This document shows positions 25,513 through 33,964 of a stretch of DNA of 64,000 nt, one piece after another (within the stretch, counting starts at the first letter, position 1; every line of letters begins with the position of its first letter). Location of the stretch: assembly GCF_002563695.1 (NCBI RefSeq), contig NZ_PDJI01000004.1:434001-498000 (forward strand), given 5' to 3'. The position numbers and the translations under genes are program-made. Origin of the DNA: Georgenia soli (lineage in GTDB: Bacteria > Actinomycetota > Actinomycetes > Actinomycetales > Actinomycetaceae). The notes beneath the pieces are model-generated. The model was not told the origin of the DNA and ran no database searches. It worked only from the letters and a program-made list of their open reading frames with translations.

Positions 25513-26625
25513 TCAGGACCGCGGCTTGAACCCGTGGCGGGCCAGCACCCCGGCGATGTCCGGCGGGAAGAAGCCCGGGCCCTTGAGGACCTTGCCGTCC
25601 TCGCGGTAGATCGGCTTGCCGTCCGCACCGAGCTTGGACAGGTTGGACGCCTGGATCTCGGCGAGGACGTCCTCGAGCGGGATGCCGCACTCGAGCGCCA
25701 TGCCGTAGATGACGTACGTGAGGTCGCCCAGGGCGTCGGCGGCCTCGACGGTGTCGCGGGTGCCGTCGTCGGCCGCCATGGCGCGGGTGAACGCGGCTGA
25801 CATCTCCGCGCCGGCTGCCTTGCCGTAGACCGCCTCGACAAGCTCGGCCAGTTCCTCGGCCACCAGCGCCATGCGCATGTGCACGCGGTCGCGGTCCACG
25901 CTCGGCGGGTCCGCGACCACGGGCAGGGCGTAGGTGTCGTGGAACTGGCGGACGAGCGCCTCCGGGTCCCGCGGCGACGGCGAGGCGCCCGCGGCCACCG
26001 GCTCCGCCGTCGTGCTCGGAAGGTCTGCGGTCAGGGAAGTCTCCGGCTCCGCCGTCGTCTCCGGGCCGTCCCAGGGGGCGACGGGCGTGCGCGGGTCGTC
26101 CTTGTGCAGCGAGCCGATCCAGGAGTCCCTGAGCTCGCCGCGCTGGACGTTGAGGCCTCGGACGGTGCCTTCCTTGCGGAAGCCGTGCCGCCAGACGGCG
26201 CGCCAGGACGGCCAGTTGCCGACGTCGGCGCGCCAGTGGACCAGCTCGAGCCCGATCGGGCCGAAGGCGGCGTCGAGGACGAGCTCGATGGCCCGGGTGA
26301 GGTAGCCGTGGCCGCGCGCGTCCGGGGCCATCCAGTAGCCGATCTCGCCGCGGCCGTGGGCGACGTCGTGCAGGTCGACCATGCCGACGAGGCGGTCGTC
26401 GGCCGTGGTGCGGATCGTCCAGGTGGGCGCGCCCTTGTCCCACGCCTCCGGGACAACCTCGGTGAGGAAGGTGACGGCGTCGTCGCGGGTGTAGGGGCTG
26501 GGGACCGTGGTCCAGCGCTGGATCTCGGGGTCCACGCAGATCTCGGTGACGCGGTCGATGTCGTCAGGCGTGGGTGCGGACAGCACGAGGGTGCCGTCGG
26601 GCGAGCGGAGGTCGAAGCGGTCCAT
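25513..26625 (-). CDS. GNAT acetyltransferase fused to MazG-like domain
   Basis: This 370-residue protein has two unrelated enzyme domains. Residues 1-175 are a RimJ/RimL-type GNAT acetyltransferase (GEIGYWMAPDARGHGYLTRAIEL as the acetyl-CoA loop). Residues about 176-225 are a Pro/Thr/Glu linker. Residues 226-365 are a MazG/PRA-PH-type pyrophosphohydrolase (EELAELVEA with Glu257, Glu258, Glu261; AADALGDLTYVIYG with Asp298, Asp301), ending in the SNLSKLG...GKVLKGPGFFPPDI block typical of that family. MazG-like enzymes hydrolyse NTPs or dNTPs to monophosphates. No stop codon or frameshift separates the parts. The cellular role of the fusion is unknown. Confidence 0.88.
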   Translation of the reverse strand: MDRFDLRSPDGTLVLSAPTPDDIDRVTEICVDPEIQRWTTVPSPYTRDDAVTFLTEVVPEAWDKGAPTWTIRTTADDRLVGMVDLHDVAHGRGEIGYWMAPDARGHGYLTRAIELVLDAAFGPIGLELVHWRADVGNWPSWRAVWRHGFRKEGTVRGLNVQRGELRDSWIGSLHKDDPRTPVAPWDGPETTAEPETSLTADLPSTTAEPVAAGASPSPRDPEALVRQFHDTYALPVVADPPSVDRDRVHMRMALVAEELAELVEAVYGKAAGAEMSAAFTRAMAADDGTRDTVEAADALGDLTYVIYGMALECGIPLEDVLAEIQASNLSKLGADGKPIYREDGKVLKGPGFFPPDIAGVLARHGFKPRS

Positions 26626-26702
26626 GGAAGAAGACCGTAGTGCGTGCCGGGGACACTCCCGCTCGGCGTGCGCGGCTCGCGGACCTCCCGGAGGCTGGGG
26701 CC

Positions 26703-27563
26703 ATGAACGTGGACACCGAGTCGATCAAGAACCTGCCCGAGCAGAGCCAGGAGTGGCCCGGCCGCACGGACCAGATGGATCCGGTCCCCGACCACGGCGA
26801 GGAGTCGTACCGCGGGCGCGAGCGGCTGGTCGGCAAGAAGGCGCTGATCACCGGCGGCGACTCCGGGATCGGCCGCGCCACGGCGATCGCCTTTGCCAAG
26901 GAGGGCGCCGACGTCGCCATCGCGTACCTGCCGCAGGAGCAGGACGACGCCGAGGAGACCAGGAAGCAGGTCGAGGCGGCCGGTCGGACATGCGTGCTGT
27001 GCCCCACCGACCAGCGCACCGAGCAGGCCAACATCGAGCTCGCCGAGAAGGCGGTCAAGGAGCTCGGCGGCATCGACATCCTCGTCAACAACGCCGGCTA
27101 CCAGATGGCGCAGGACGGGCTCGCGAAGATCAGCGACGAGCAGCTCCGCCGCACCTATGAGACGAACATCTTCTCGATCTTCTTCCTCACCAAGGCGCTG
27201 CTCCCCCACCTCAAGGAGGGCGCGAGCGTCATCAACTGCGCGTCGATCCAGGCGTTCCAGCCGTCGGAGACGCTGCTCGACTACGCCTCGACGAAGGCGG
27301 CGATCAACAACGCGACCGTGAACCTGGCCGCTGAGCTCGGCCCGCGCGGCATCCGGGTCAACGCCGTGGCGCCGGGACCCATCTGGACGCCGCTGCAGCC
27401 CTCGACCAAGCCGAGCGTCAAGGACTTCGGGATGAACACCCCGCTCGGGCGGCCCGGGCAGCCGATCGAGGTGGCGACGGCGTTCGTGTACCTGGCGAGC
27501 GACGAGGCCAGCTACGTCTCCGGCACCGTCCTCGGGGTGACCGGAGGCAAGCCGGTCTTCTAG
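26703..27563 (+). CDS. SDR oxidoreductase, general-stress type
   Basis: This 286-residue short-chain dehydrogenase has the N-terminal extension (MNVDTESIKNLPEQSQEWPG) typical of the YdaD/GSP39 group of stress-related SDRs. The cofactor motif is TGGDSGIGRATAI, with NNAGYQ, the catalytic Ser in INCASIQ and Tyr-x3-Lys in DYASTKAAI. The C-terminal GRPGQPIEVATAFVYLASDEASYVSG is standard. The ATG at 26703 has GGAGG at 26690-26694. The substrate is unknown. It is divergent from the GNAT-MazG gene. Confidence 0.92.
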   Translation: MNVDTESIKNLPEQSQEWPGRTDQMDPVPDHGEESYRGRERLVGKKALITGGDSGIGRATAIAFAKEGADVAIAYLPQEQDDAEETRKQVEAAGRTCVLCPTDQRTEQANIELAEKAVKELGGIDILVNNAGYQMAQDGLAKISDEQLRRTYETNIFSIFFLTKALLPHLKEGASVINCASIQAFQPSETLLDYASTKAAINNATVNLAAELGPRGIRVNAVAPGPIWTPLQPSTKPSVKDFGMNTPLGRPGQPIEVATAFVYLASDEASYVSGTVLGVTGGKPVF

Positions 27564-27701
27564 GTTGTGGCTTCCCTCACGAACGACGCCGGAGCGGCCT
27601 TTGGTGGTCGAGAGGCCCTCCTCCACCGTGCTATCTTTTTCGTCGTTGCCCAGCCGGGCGAACGAAGCCGCAAGGCCAGTTCGCGAGGCGAAGCACCACC
27701 T

Positions 27702-27787
27702 GTCCGGGTGGCGGAATAGGCAGACGCGCTAGCTTGAGGTGCTAGTGCCCTTTATCGGGCGTGGGGGTTCAAGTCCCCCTCCGGACA
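27702..27787 (+). tRNA. tRNA-Leu (anticodon GAG)
   Basis: The 86-nt cloverleaf has acceptor GTCCGGG pairing with TCCGGAC (with one G-U) and discriminator A. The anticodon stem CTAGC / GCTAG holds the loop TTGAGGT, giving anticodon GAG for CUC codons. A long variable arm (class II, as expected for leucine) and a T-arm GGGGGTTCAAGTCCCCC follow. The CCA end is not encoded. A terminator hairpin lies 24 nt downstream. Confidence 0.95.
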
Positions 27788-27810
27788 CTCGTTCGAGACA
27801 GCGACGACAC

Positions 27811-27846
27811 AGCCCCCGGCCCGCGGAAACGCGGCCGGGGGCTTTG
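27811..27846. terminator. Terminator of tRNA-Leu and TetR gene
   Basis: AGCCCCCGGC(C)CGC pairs with GCGGCCGGGGGCT, with one bulged C and a GGAAAC loop, followed by TTTG. It lies between the tRNA and the convergent TetR gene stop, so it probably serves both. Confidence 0.75.
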
Positions 27847-27853
27847 TCGTTGG

Positions 27854-28486
27854 TCAGGTCGCGTCGTTGGCCGGCGCGGGTCCGGGCAGGCCGGCCGCCA
27901 CCTGGTCGAACGCGTCCTCGATCTTCTCGATCAGGCGCACGCGCGGAGACCTCGGCTTGGCCCACAGCCGGGTGGTCGTCTTGACGATGCTGACGGCTGC
28001 GGCGGCGACGAGCCACGGATAGAGGTCCGTAGCAACCTTGGTGCCGGTGCGTTGGGCGACGGCGTTACGGAGCTCCTCCTCGAGGTGGTCGTACTGGGCC
28101 ATGCGGAACGGGCGGAGTGTTGGGTACTGCTCCTCGAGCTCGACCCGCTCGACGTAGGCGCGGAGCTGTTGACGGGACTGGGAGCGGGCGAGATCGACGA
28201 GGATGTGTCTGAGCGACTCGAGCGGTGGTTCGCCGGCCGGCCGTCGGTGGAGAGCCGCAACCACGTCATCCGTGTAGTGGTCGTCGGCCGCGATGACCGC
28301 CTCCTCCTTGCAGGAGAAGTAGTTTGAGAAGGTTCGCGGCGACACGAAGGCCTGCCGTGCAATCTCGTCGATCGTGACGTGGTCAAGACCCTTTTCGATG
28401 GTGAGTTTCAGCGCGGCCTCAGCGATGGCCTCGCGGGTCATCTGCTTTTTCAGCGCACGCAGCCCCATCTCGCCGGAGTCACTCAT
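27854..28486 (-). CDS. TetR family regulator
   Basis: This 210-residue repressor-type protein has the N-terminal TetR helix-turn-helix (TREAIAEAALKLTIEKGLDHVTIDEIARQAFVSPRTFSNYFSCKEEAV, about residues 17-61), with the SPRTFSNYF recognition helix. The C-terminal ligand domain (AcrR-like C-terminal, helix-rich) is of normal length. The target is unknown. It is divergent from the tad pilus operon across 413 bp, so either its own gene or that operon could be controlled. Confidence 0.9.
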   Translation of the reverse strand: MSDSGEMGLRALKKQMTREAIAEAALKLTIEKGLDHVTIDEIARQAFVSPRTFSNYFSCKEEAVIAADDHYTDDVVAALHRRPAGEPPLESLRHILVDLARSQSRQQLRAYVERVELEEQYPTLRPFRMAQYDHLEEELRNAVAQRTGTKVATDLYPWLVAAAAVSIVKTTTRLWAKPRSPRVRLIEKIEDAFDQVAAGLPGPAPANDAT

Positions 28487-28899
28487 GACGTTCCTCCCGG
28501 GTGGAAGTTCGGTATCGGCACTTCTCCCTCGACGCCAGAAGATGACGTCTCCCCCGGGGCTAGCAGGCCTTTGGTCCCACCAGGCGCGCTGTTGCGTTGC
28601 TTACATCGAATCTGCGCGTAGGTCCTTGATAGCAGAGGTGGGGCTCCACCGTCTCGCGCCCGGAGCCGCGGATTCATGCGAGCTGCGGCCGTGGGAGGCG
28701 AGGGCGACGGAGGGTGAGGCCGGGGTGAGACTCGTAGCAGACGTTGCCTCGTCCGCAAGTTCACACGCCCAAAGTGGTTGCAGGAACCGAAAAGTTCTGC
28801 AAATGTCGCCTTGTCACGCCGGTCACCCCCTGCTCCAGCGTGCATCCCCGGCTCTGGACTCCCTCCAGGGCTGACCAACCTCATACAGGGAGTTCAGAA
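28487..28899. other. Long intergenic region upstream of the tad operon
   Basis: 413 bp between divergent TetR and pilin genes, without a convincing gene on either strand. It should hold the promoters of both. It has lower G+C near the pilin. I see no riboswitch consensus. Confidence 0.6.
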
Positions 28900-29106
28900 A
28901 TGAACCGTGCAGCCGCATTCTTCACAACCATGTTCATCGCCATCGGCGACCGCTTCGAGAACCGCAAGGAGCGTGGCGCCACAGCCGTCGAGTACGGCCT
29001 GCTCGTTGGTCTGATCGCCGTGGCCATCATCGGAACGCTTGTGATCCTTGGCCCCAAGCTCGACGGGTTGTTCCAGAAGGTCACCAACGAGATCCCGGCC
29101 ACCTGA
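28900..29106 (+). CDS. Flp-family type IVb pilin
   Basis: This 68-residue prepilin starts at ATG 28900, with AGGGAG 7 nt before it. A 26-residue leader ends in KERG, and the prepilin peptidase should cut after Gly26. Mature pilin then begins ATAVEYGLLVGLIAVAII with Glu at position 5 and Tyr at 6, the Flp hallmark, followed by a hydrophobic helix and a short tail. It is the first gene of the tad locus, the major subunit of the Flp pilus, used for surface adhesion. An 11-bp hairpin follows, consistent with higher expression of the pilin than the rest. Confidence 0.95.
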   Translation: MNRAAAFFTTMFIAIGDRFENRKERGATAVEYGLLVGLIAVAIIGTLVILGPKLDGLFQKVTNEIPAT

Positions 29107-29128
29107 TCCCCCAACCTTCAAAGCGGAC

Positions 29129-29162
29129 ACCGGCGCAGTGGCCTTGTGGTTACTGCGCCGGT
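29129..29162 (+). terminator. Hairpin between pilin and TadE genes
   Basis: A perfect 11-bp stem (ACCGGCGCAGT / ACTGCGCCGGT) with a 12-nt loop starts 23 nt after the pilin stop. No U-tract. It is likely a partial terminator or a processing/stability hairpin that sets pilin above the assembly genes. Confidence 0.6.
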
Positions 29163-29182
29163 CCCGACTTTTGGAGCGGCGT

Positions 29183-29575
29183 GTGAAAAGGCTTCGGAGT
29201 GATCGCGGGGCGGCGGCCGTGGAGTTCGCTCTCGTCCTCCCCCTCTTGGTCGCCCTGGTTCTAGGTATCGCCGAGTTCGGGCGGGCCTACAACATCCAGA
29301 CCACTTTGTCTGCCGCCGCTCGCGACGGCGTGCGCGTCATGGCGCTGCAAAACAAGCCGGCGGACGCACGTGCGACCGCCAAGGCGTCCGCCTCGCCGCT
29401 CCTGACGTTGACGGACGCCCAGATCGCCGTGACCCCGACCAACTGTGTGACCACCGCAGCCACACCTGCGGCCACCGCCACGGTGACGATCAAGCACGAG
29501 ATGAATCTCATGCTCTTCCCGGACGATTTCACCGTCACCCTCACCGGTAAGGGGACCATGCGATGCAACGGTTAA
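29183..29575 (+). CDS. TadE-like pseudopilin
   Basis: This 130-residue protein has a short basic lead (VKRLRSDRGAAAVEFALVLPLLVALVLGIAEFG) in which the TadE motif with the prepilin-like Glu lies before a hydrophobic helix. A NIQTTLSAAARDGVRVMA segment follows, then a Thr/Ala-rich beta part. The frame is open from 29048 but would then run through the intergenic hairpin. The GTG at 29183, with GGAG 8 nt upstream, is therefore chosen. It is a minor pilus component or assembly factor in the Flp system. Confidence 0.85.
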   Translation: MKRLRSDRGAAAVEFALVLPLLVALVLGIAEFGRAYNIQTTLSAAARDGVRVMALQNKPADARATAKASASPLLTLTDAQIAVTPTNCVTTAATPAATATVTIKHEMNLMLFPDDFTVTLTGKGTMRCNG

Positions 29576-30507
29576 CTCGAGGCGAAGCCGACGAACGCGG
29601 CGCTGTCGCCGTGAGTCTTGCCTTACTCATGGTTGCGTTGATTGGCTTCGCAGCCATCTCCATCGATGTCGCTGCCACCTACGCCGAGCGTCAGCAGTTG
29701 CAGACGGGCGCGGACGCCGCTGCGCTAGCCATCGCGCAAGACTGTGCCCGGGACTCCTGCGGTGACCCCGGTGTGACGGCACAGAACCTCGCCGTGCCTA
29801 ACAGCAACGACGGCGACCCCACCGCCACTGTCGTTAGCTTTGACCCCGTGGCGGGTGAGGTCACTGTGAATAACGAGGGCACGAGCGAGCATTGGTTCGC
29901 TCCCGTGCTCGGGCACGATAGCACCCTGGTCTCCGCTGAGAGCACTGCGCGTTGGGGCTACCCCAGCGGCGGCATCTCTGTGCTGCCCTTGGCACTGTCG
30001 TATTGCGAGTGGTGGGGTCAGACCGGCGGCGGAACCCCGTCCGGCACTACGCCGCGCACCATCTACCTAGCTGGCCGAGGCCCTACTCCTGGGTGTCCGG
30101 GCCCGTCCGGCACCGTGCCCGGCGGCGCTGGGTGGCTGGCCACCGACGGCACGTGCAGCGCCACCTCCGTGATTTCACAGGTTCTCTTGTCAGACCCAGG
30201 CGTCTCGGTATCGAACGGATGTACGGTTGCGGACCTCGTCGCGTTGCGGAACGTCACGGTGCTCCTACCGATCTTCGACAATGCGGTAGGCACGGGATCT
30301 GGCGCCACGTATCGCGTCTACGGTTATGCCGCATTCAAGATTACCGGCTACAACTTCGCTGGCTCGTACAAGTGGAATGAGCCGTGCACTGGTGACAACC
30401 GCTGCATCAGAGGGTACTTCACCCAGTTCGTGGACCTCACGGACGCGTTCGACTACAGCCCGACCGCGCCGAAGCTCGGTGCCGCCGTCGTCGCCCTGAC
30501 CGGATAA
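29563..30507 (+). CDS. TadG-like pilus assembly protein
   Basis: This 314-residue protein overlaps the TadE gene by 13 bp. The N-terminus EADERGAVAVSLALLMVALIGFAAISIDVAATYAERQQLQTGADAAALA is the TadE/TadG N-terminal motif (Flp pilus-assembly, PF13400 type). A large, Gly/Ser/Pro and Cys-containing extracytoplasmic domain follows. No VWA motif is obvious. It is thought to sit on the outer face of the membrane and help pilus assembly. Confidence 0.85.
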   Translation: MQRLTRGEADERGAVAVSLALLMVALIGFAAISIDVAATYAERQQLQTGADAAALAIAQDCARDSCGDPGVTAQNLAVPNSNDGDPTATVVSFDPVAGEVTVNNEGTSEHWFAPVLGHDSTLVSAESTARWGYPSGGISVLPLALSYCEWWGQTGGGTPSGTTPRTIYLAGRGPTPGCPGPSGTVPGGAGWLATDGTCSATSVISQVLLSDPGVSVSNGCTVADLVALRNVTVLLPIFDNAVGTGSGATYRVYGYAAFKITGYNFAGSYKWNEPCTGDNRCIRGYFTQFVDLTDAFDYSPTAPKLGAAVVALTG

Positions 30508-30522
30508 GAGGAACCGTCGACT

Positions 30523-31263
30523 GTGTCTCGTCGTATTGTCGCCGCCGTTGCGGCCATTGTGCTCGCCGTGGTCGGCACGGTCCTGATCGTGGCTTATGTG
30601 GGTGGCGCGGATCAACGAGCCATGGCGGACCTGCAACCCACACAGGTGCTGTTCGTCACTCAGCCCGTCCCGGAGGGGACACCGGCGGAGGACCTGGCAG
30701 AATACGTCGCCCTCGAGTCGGTGCCGGCCTCGGCCGTCGCACCAGGTGCCATGGCGGCCCTGGACGAGATCGCGGGCCGGGTCGCCGAGACTGACCTCGT
30801 GCCCGGTGAGCAGTTGCTCGCCCACCGCTTTGTCGAGCCGGAAAGCCTCGAGGCAGATGATGAGGTGGAGGTGCCCGCGGGGATGCACCAGCTTACGGTC
30901 CAACTCGACCGCACACGAGTGATCGGTGGGCACCTGACCGCCGGTGACACAGTCGGGGTGTTCGTCTCCTTCAACGACGACGAGTCCCCGCAGACCCACC
31001 TGATGGACCACAAGGTACTGGTGACACGCGTGCAGGGCGGAATCACCCCGCCAGTGCCAGCGGACGAGTCAGAGTCAGACACCGCACAGGCGGCCGCGGC
31101 TGCACCGGCCGAGAGCATCATGGTGACACTTGCTCTCGACGCGGCTGCAGCGGAGGAGATCGTCTACGCCGCCGAGTACGAGCGGATCTGGCTGTCGATC
31201 GAGGCCGCCGAGGCCTCAGAGACCGGCACCCGGATCGTGACACGAGAGAACCTCTACGAATGA
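30523..31263 (+). CDS. CpaB/RcpC-like Flp pilus assembly protein
   Basis: This 246-residue protein begins at GTG 30523 with AAGAGGAA before it. It has one N-terminal membrane helix (IVAAVAAIVLAVVGTVLIVAYV), then a SAF-type beta domain (VPGEQLLAHRF...) and HQLTVQLDRTRVIGGHLTAGDTVGVFVSF. The C-terminal part ends in VTRENLYE, overlapping the next start by 4 bp. CpaB proteins are periplasmic or envelope assembly factors of tad systems. Confidence 0.88.
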   Translation: MSRRIVAAVAAIVLAVVGTVLIVAYVGGADQRAMADLQPTQVLFVTQPVPEGTPAEDLAEYVALESVPASAVAPGAMAALDEIAGRVAETDLVPGEQLLAHRFVEPESLEADDEVEVPAGMHQLTVQLDRTRVIGGHLTAGDTVGVFVSFNDDESPQTHLMDHKVLVTRVQGGITPPVPADESESDTAQAAAAAPAESIMVTLALDAAAAEEIVYAAEYERIWLSIEAAEASETGTRIVTRENLYE

Positions 31264-32480
31264 CCCGTATCGTGCTGGCCACCGCCTCCGCCGACCTTGA
31301 AGCCAGGTTCCACGCCGCCACCGGCGGAGCGTTCCTTGCCCTGCCGCCGGCACCGCTCCCAAACGATCCTGCGCACCTCTTCGCCCTACTGAACGGCGCC
31401 CCCCCACCGGACGTGGTGGTGCTGGACGCTGAGCTGGCCGCCGAACACGCCCTCGACCTTGCTGGCCTGCTCGACGAGCAATGCCCGCAGATCGCCGTGG
31501 TGCTGGTCACCGACCAGGGGCCCGAATTAAGCCTGGCCGCGATGCGCGTCGGCGTCCGTGATCTCCTGCACCCTACAGCGGACCTCGCGGACATCCGGGG
31601 GGTGCTGGACCGTGCAGCAGTAGCTGCCCAAACCCGCACACAGGTTGGCGCCCCGGCCGTGATGGGTAGTGCCCCGGCGGCAACAGGCCGCGTAATCAGC
31701 GTTGTCTCCCCCAAAGGTGGCGTTGGCAAGACTACCGTGGCGACGAACCTTGCCGTGGGACTGGCTCGCAGCGCTCCGAACTCCACCGTGCTCGTCGACC
31801 TGGACGTCCAGTTCGGCGACGTGGCCACCGCCCTAGATCTGGCACCGGAGTTCTCCCTTATCGACGCAGCGCACGGCCCAGCCACCCGCGACTCGATGGT
31901 CCTTAAGACCTTCCTCACGCTGCACGAAACAGGTTTGTACGTCATCTGTGGCCCGGACTCTCCCGCAGCGGCCGACACCATCACGGGTGAGGACGTCTCA
32001 CGCCTGCTCCAGATGCTCGCTCTTGAATTTCGTTACGTCGTCGTCGATACCGCTCCAGGCCTGTCAGAGCACACGTTGGCCGCCCTGGACAACACCACGG
32101 ACCACATATTGCTCACGAGCATGGACGTACCCGGCGTCAGGGGACTGCGTAAAGAGCTTGACACGCTCACCGAGCTCGGCATGCTCACGCCCGCCCGGCA
32201 TGTCGTCATAAACTTCGCCGACAACCGCGGTGGACTCTCTGTTGCCGACGTAGAGGCGACCATCGGGACCAAGGTGGACGTCCAACTGCCGGTCTCACCT
32301 GCGGTCCGGATTGCAATGAACAAGGGGATCCCGCTTCTGCAGTCCGGAGGGCGCGGCTCCGTCACGAAACAGCTACGGCTACTCGTTGACCGCGTCACGG
32401 CCGACCACCCCCATCCTGCTGGCTTTGGACCTGAACCGCGGCTGCCCCGTCACCGCGGCGGACGAGGGAACGCACGATGA
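31260..32480 (+). CDS. CpaE/TadZ-like ATPase
   Basis: This 406-residue protein overlaps cpaB by ATGA. Residues 1-125 form a receiver-like domain without a standard phosphorylation motif. The rest is a MinD/ParA-type ATPase with the deviant Walker A SPKGGVGKTTVATNLAVGLAR, DLDVQFGDVATALDL and the VVDTAPGLSEH Walker B region. CpaE/TadZ proteins position the pilus machinery, often at a cell pole. The sequence ends with GRGNAR. Confidence 0.9.
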   Translation: MTRIVLATASADLEARFHAATGGAFLALPPAPLPNDPAHLFALLNGAPPPDVVVLDAELAAEHALDLAGLLDEQCPQIAVVLVTDQGPELSLAAMRVGVRDLLHPTADLADIRGVLDRAAVAAQTRTQVGAPAVMGSAPAATGRVISVVSPKGGVGKTTVATNLAVGLARSAPNSTVLVDLDVQFGDVATALDLAPEFSLIDAAHGPATRDSMVLKTFLTLHETGLYVICGPDSPAAADTITGEDVSRLLQMLALEFRYVVVDTAPGLSEHTLAALDNTTDHILLTSMDVPGVRGLRKELDTLTELGMLTPARHVVINFADNRGGLSVADVEATIGTKVDVQLPVSPAVRIAMNKGIPLLQSGGRGSVTKQLRLLVDRVTADHPHPAGFGPEPRLPRHRGGRGNAR

Positions 32481-33964
32481 ATCTGTCCGAACGGCTGCAG
32501 GCAGCGCGCGGTCAGCAACCCGCGTCCGCTTCCCGCCCAGCCGGGCCCGCTTCGACGCGCCAGACACCTCAGCCGCAGGCGGTCAGTCGCGTGGCTGCCG
32601 GGACGCGAATGCCTCCGCGACGGCCCTCCGTGAGCCCGACGCCGCGCGGGACATCTGCGCCGACGCCATCCGGGAACGACGCGCTCGCCAGACTCAAGGA
32701 CCGCGCCGCCTCGGCGTTGTTCGAGCGCATGGGCGCCCGCCTGAACGACCCCTCGCTGAGCGAGGATCAGCTCCACCAGCTCGTCCGCACCGAGCTGAAC
32801 CAGGTCGTGGAAGAGGAGAAGGTTCCACTCTCCGGGGACGAGCGGAAACGGCTCATCCGCGAGGTCCAGGACGACGTGCTCGGCCACGGCCCTCTCCAAA
32901 GACTGCTCGACGACCCGGACATCACCGAGATCATGGTCAACGGCCCCGACATGGTCTATGTCGAGCACCAGGGCAAACTCACGCGCAGCGACACCCGTTT
33001 CACCTCCGAAGAGCAGCTGCGGCGCGTGATCGAGCGCATCGTGTCCCGCGTCGGGCGTCGAATCGACGAGTCCTCCCCGCTGGTCGACGCGCGCCTCGCC
33101 GACGGATCCCGCGTCAACGCCGTCATCCCACCGCTGGCCTTCAGCGGGTCCTCGCTGACGATCCGGAAGTTCGCCAAGGACCCGTTCAAGGTCAACGACC
33201 TCATCGGTTTCGGCACTCTGTCCCCGGAGATGGCAGAGCTCCTCCAGGCGTGCGTCGAGGCCCGACTCAACATCATCGTCTCCGGCGGCACCGGGACGGG
33301 GAAGACCACCCTGCTCAACGTCCTCTCGTCCTTCATCCCCGAGGGCGAGCGCATCGTGACCATCGAGGACGCGGTCGAGCTGCAGCTCCAGCAGGAGCAC
33401 ATCGTCCGCCTCGAGAGCCGCCCACCCAACATCGAGGGCAAGGGGGAGATCAGCATCCGCGACCTCGTCCGGAACTCTCTGCGTATGCGCCCAGACCGCA
33501 TCGTCGTCGGTGAGGTCCGCGGCGGGGAGACCCTTGACATGCTTCAGGCGATGAACACAGGCCACGACGGATCTCTCTCCACCGTCCACGCTAACTCCCC
33601 CCGCGATGCCGTCGCCCGCCTCGAGACCCTTGTGCTCATGGCCGGCATGGACCTTCCGCTGCGTGCCATCAGAGAGCAGATCGCATCGGCCGTGGACGTG
33701 ATCGTGCAGCTCACGCGCCTCCGTGATGGGAGCCGCCGCGTCACGGCGGTCACCGAGCTCCAGGGCATGGAGGGCCAGACGGTAACCCTGCAGGACGCGT
33801 TCCTGTTCGACTACTCCGCTGGAGTGGATCCCTCCGGGAGGTTCCTCGGCAAACCCATGCCCACCGGCATCCGCCCGACCTTCACCGACCGCTTCGCCGA
33901 GCTCGGCATCACGCTCTCCCCCGGTGTCTTCGGCGTTCCCGCCAACAGCGGTGGCTTCCGGTGA
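32477..33964 (+). CDS. CpaF/TadA secretion ATPase
   Basis: This 495-residue hexameric type II/IV secretion ATPase overlaps cpaE by ATGA. The first 75 residues are a Pro/Ala-rich disordered region. Next are LNDPSLSEDQLHQLVRTELNQVVEEEKVPL, DDPDITEIMVNGPD, Walker A GGTGTGKTTLLN, Asp box IVTIEDAVELQL and a HANSPRDAVARLETL His-box region. It powers Flp pilin polymerisation from the inner face of the membrane. Confidence 0.95.
   Translation: MNLSERLQAARGQQPASASRPAGPASTRQTPQPQAVSRVAAGTRMPPRRPSVSPTPRGTSAPTPSGNDALARLKDRAASALFERMGARLNDPSLSEDQLHQLVRTELNQVVEEEKVPLSGDERKRLIREVQDDVLGHGPLQRLLDDPDITEIMVNGPDMVYVEHQGKLTRSDTRFTSEEQLRRVIERIVSRVGRRIDESSPLVDARLADGSRVNAVIPPLAFSGSSLTIRKFAKDPFKVNDLIGFGTLSPEMAELLQACVEARLNIIVSGGTGTGKTTLLNVLSSFIPEGERIVTIEDAVELQLQQEHIVRLESRPPNIEGKGEISIRDLVRNSLRMRPDRIVVGEVRGGETLDMLQAMNTGHDGSLSTVHANSPRDAVARLETLVLMAGMDLPLRAIREQIASAVDVIVQLTRLRDGSRRVTAVTELQGMEGQTVTLQDAFLFDYSAGVDPSGRFLGKPMPTGIRPTFTDRFAELGITLSPGVFGVPANSGGFR

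Noticed and set aside
28501..28899. Possible c-di-GMP or other riboswitch before the pilin gene
   Set aside because: I looked for the conserved GEMM-type segments and did not find them; the region shows no long conserved stems by eye.
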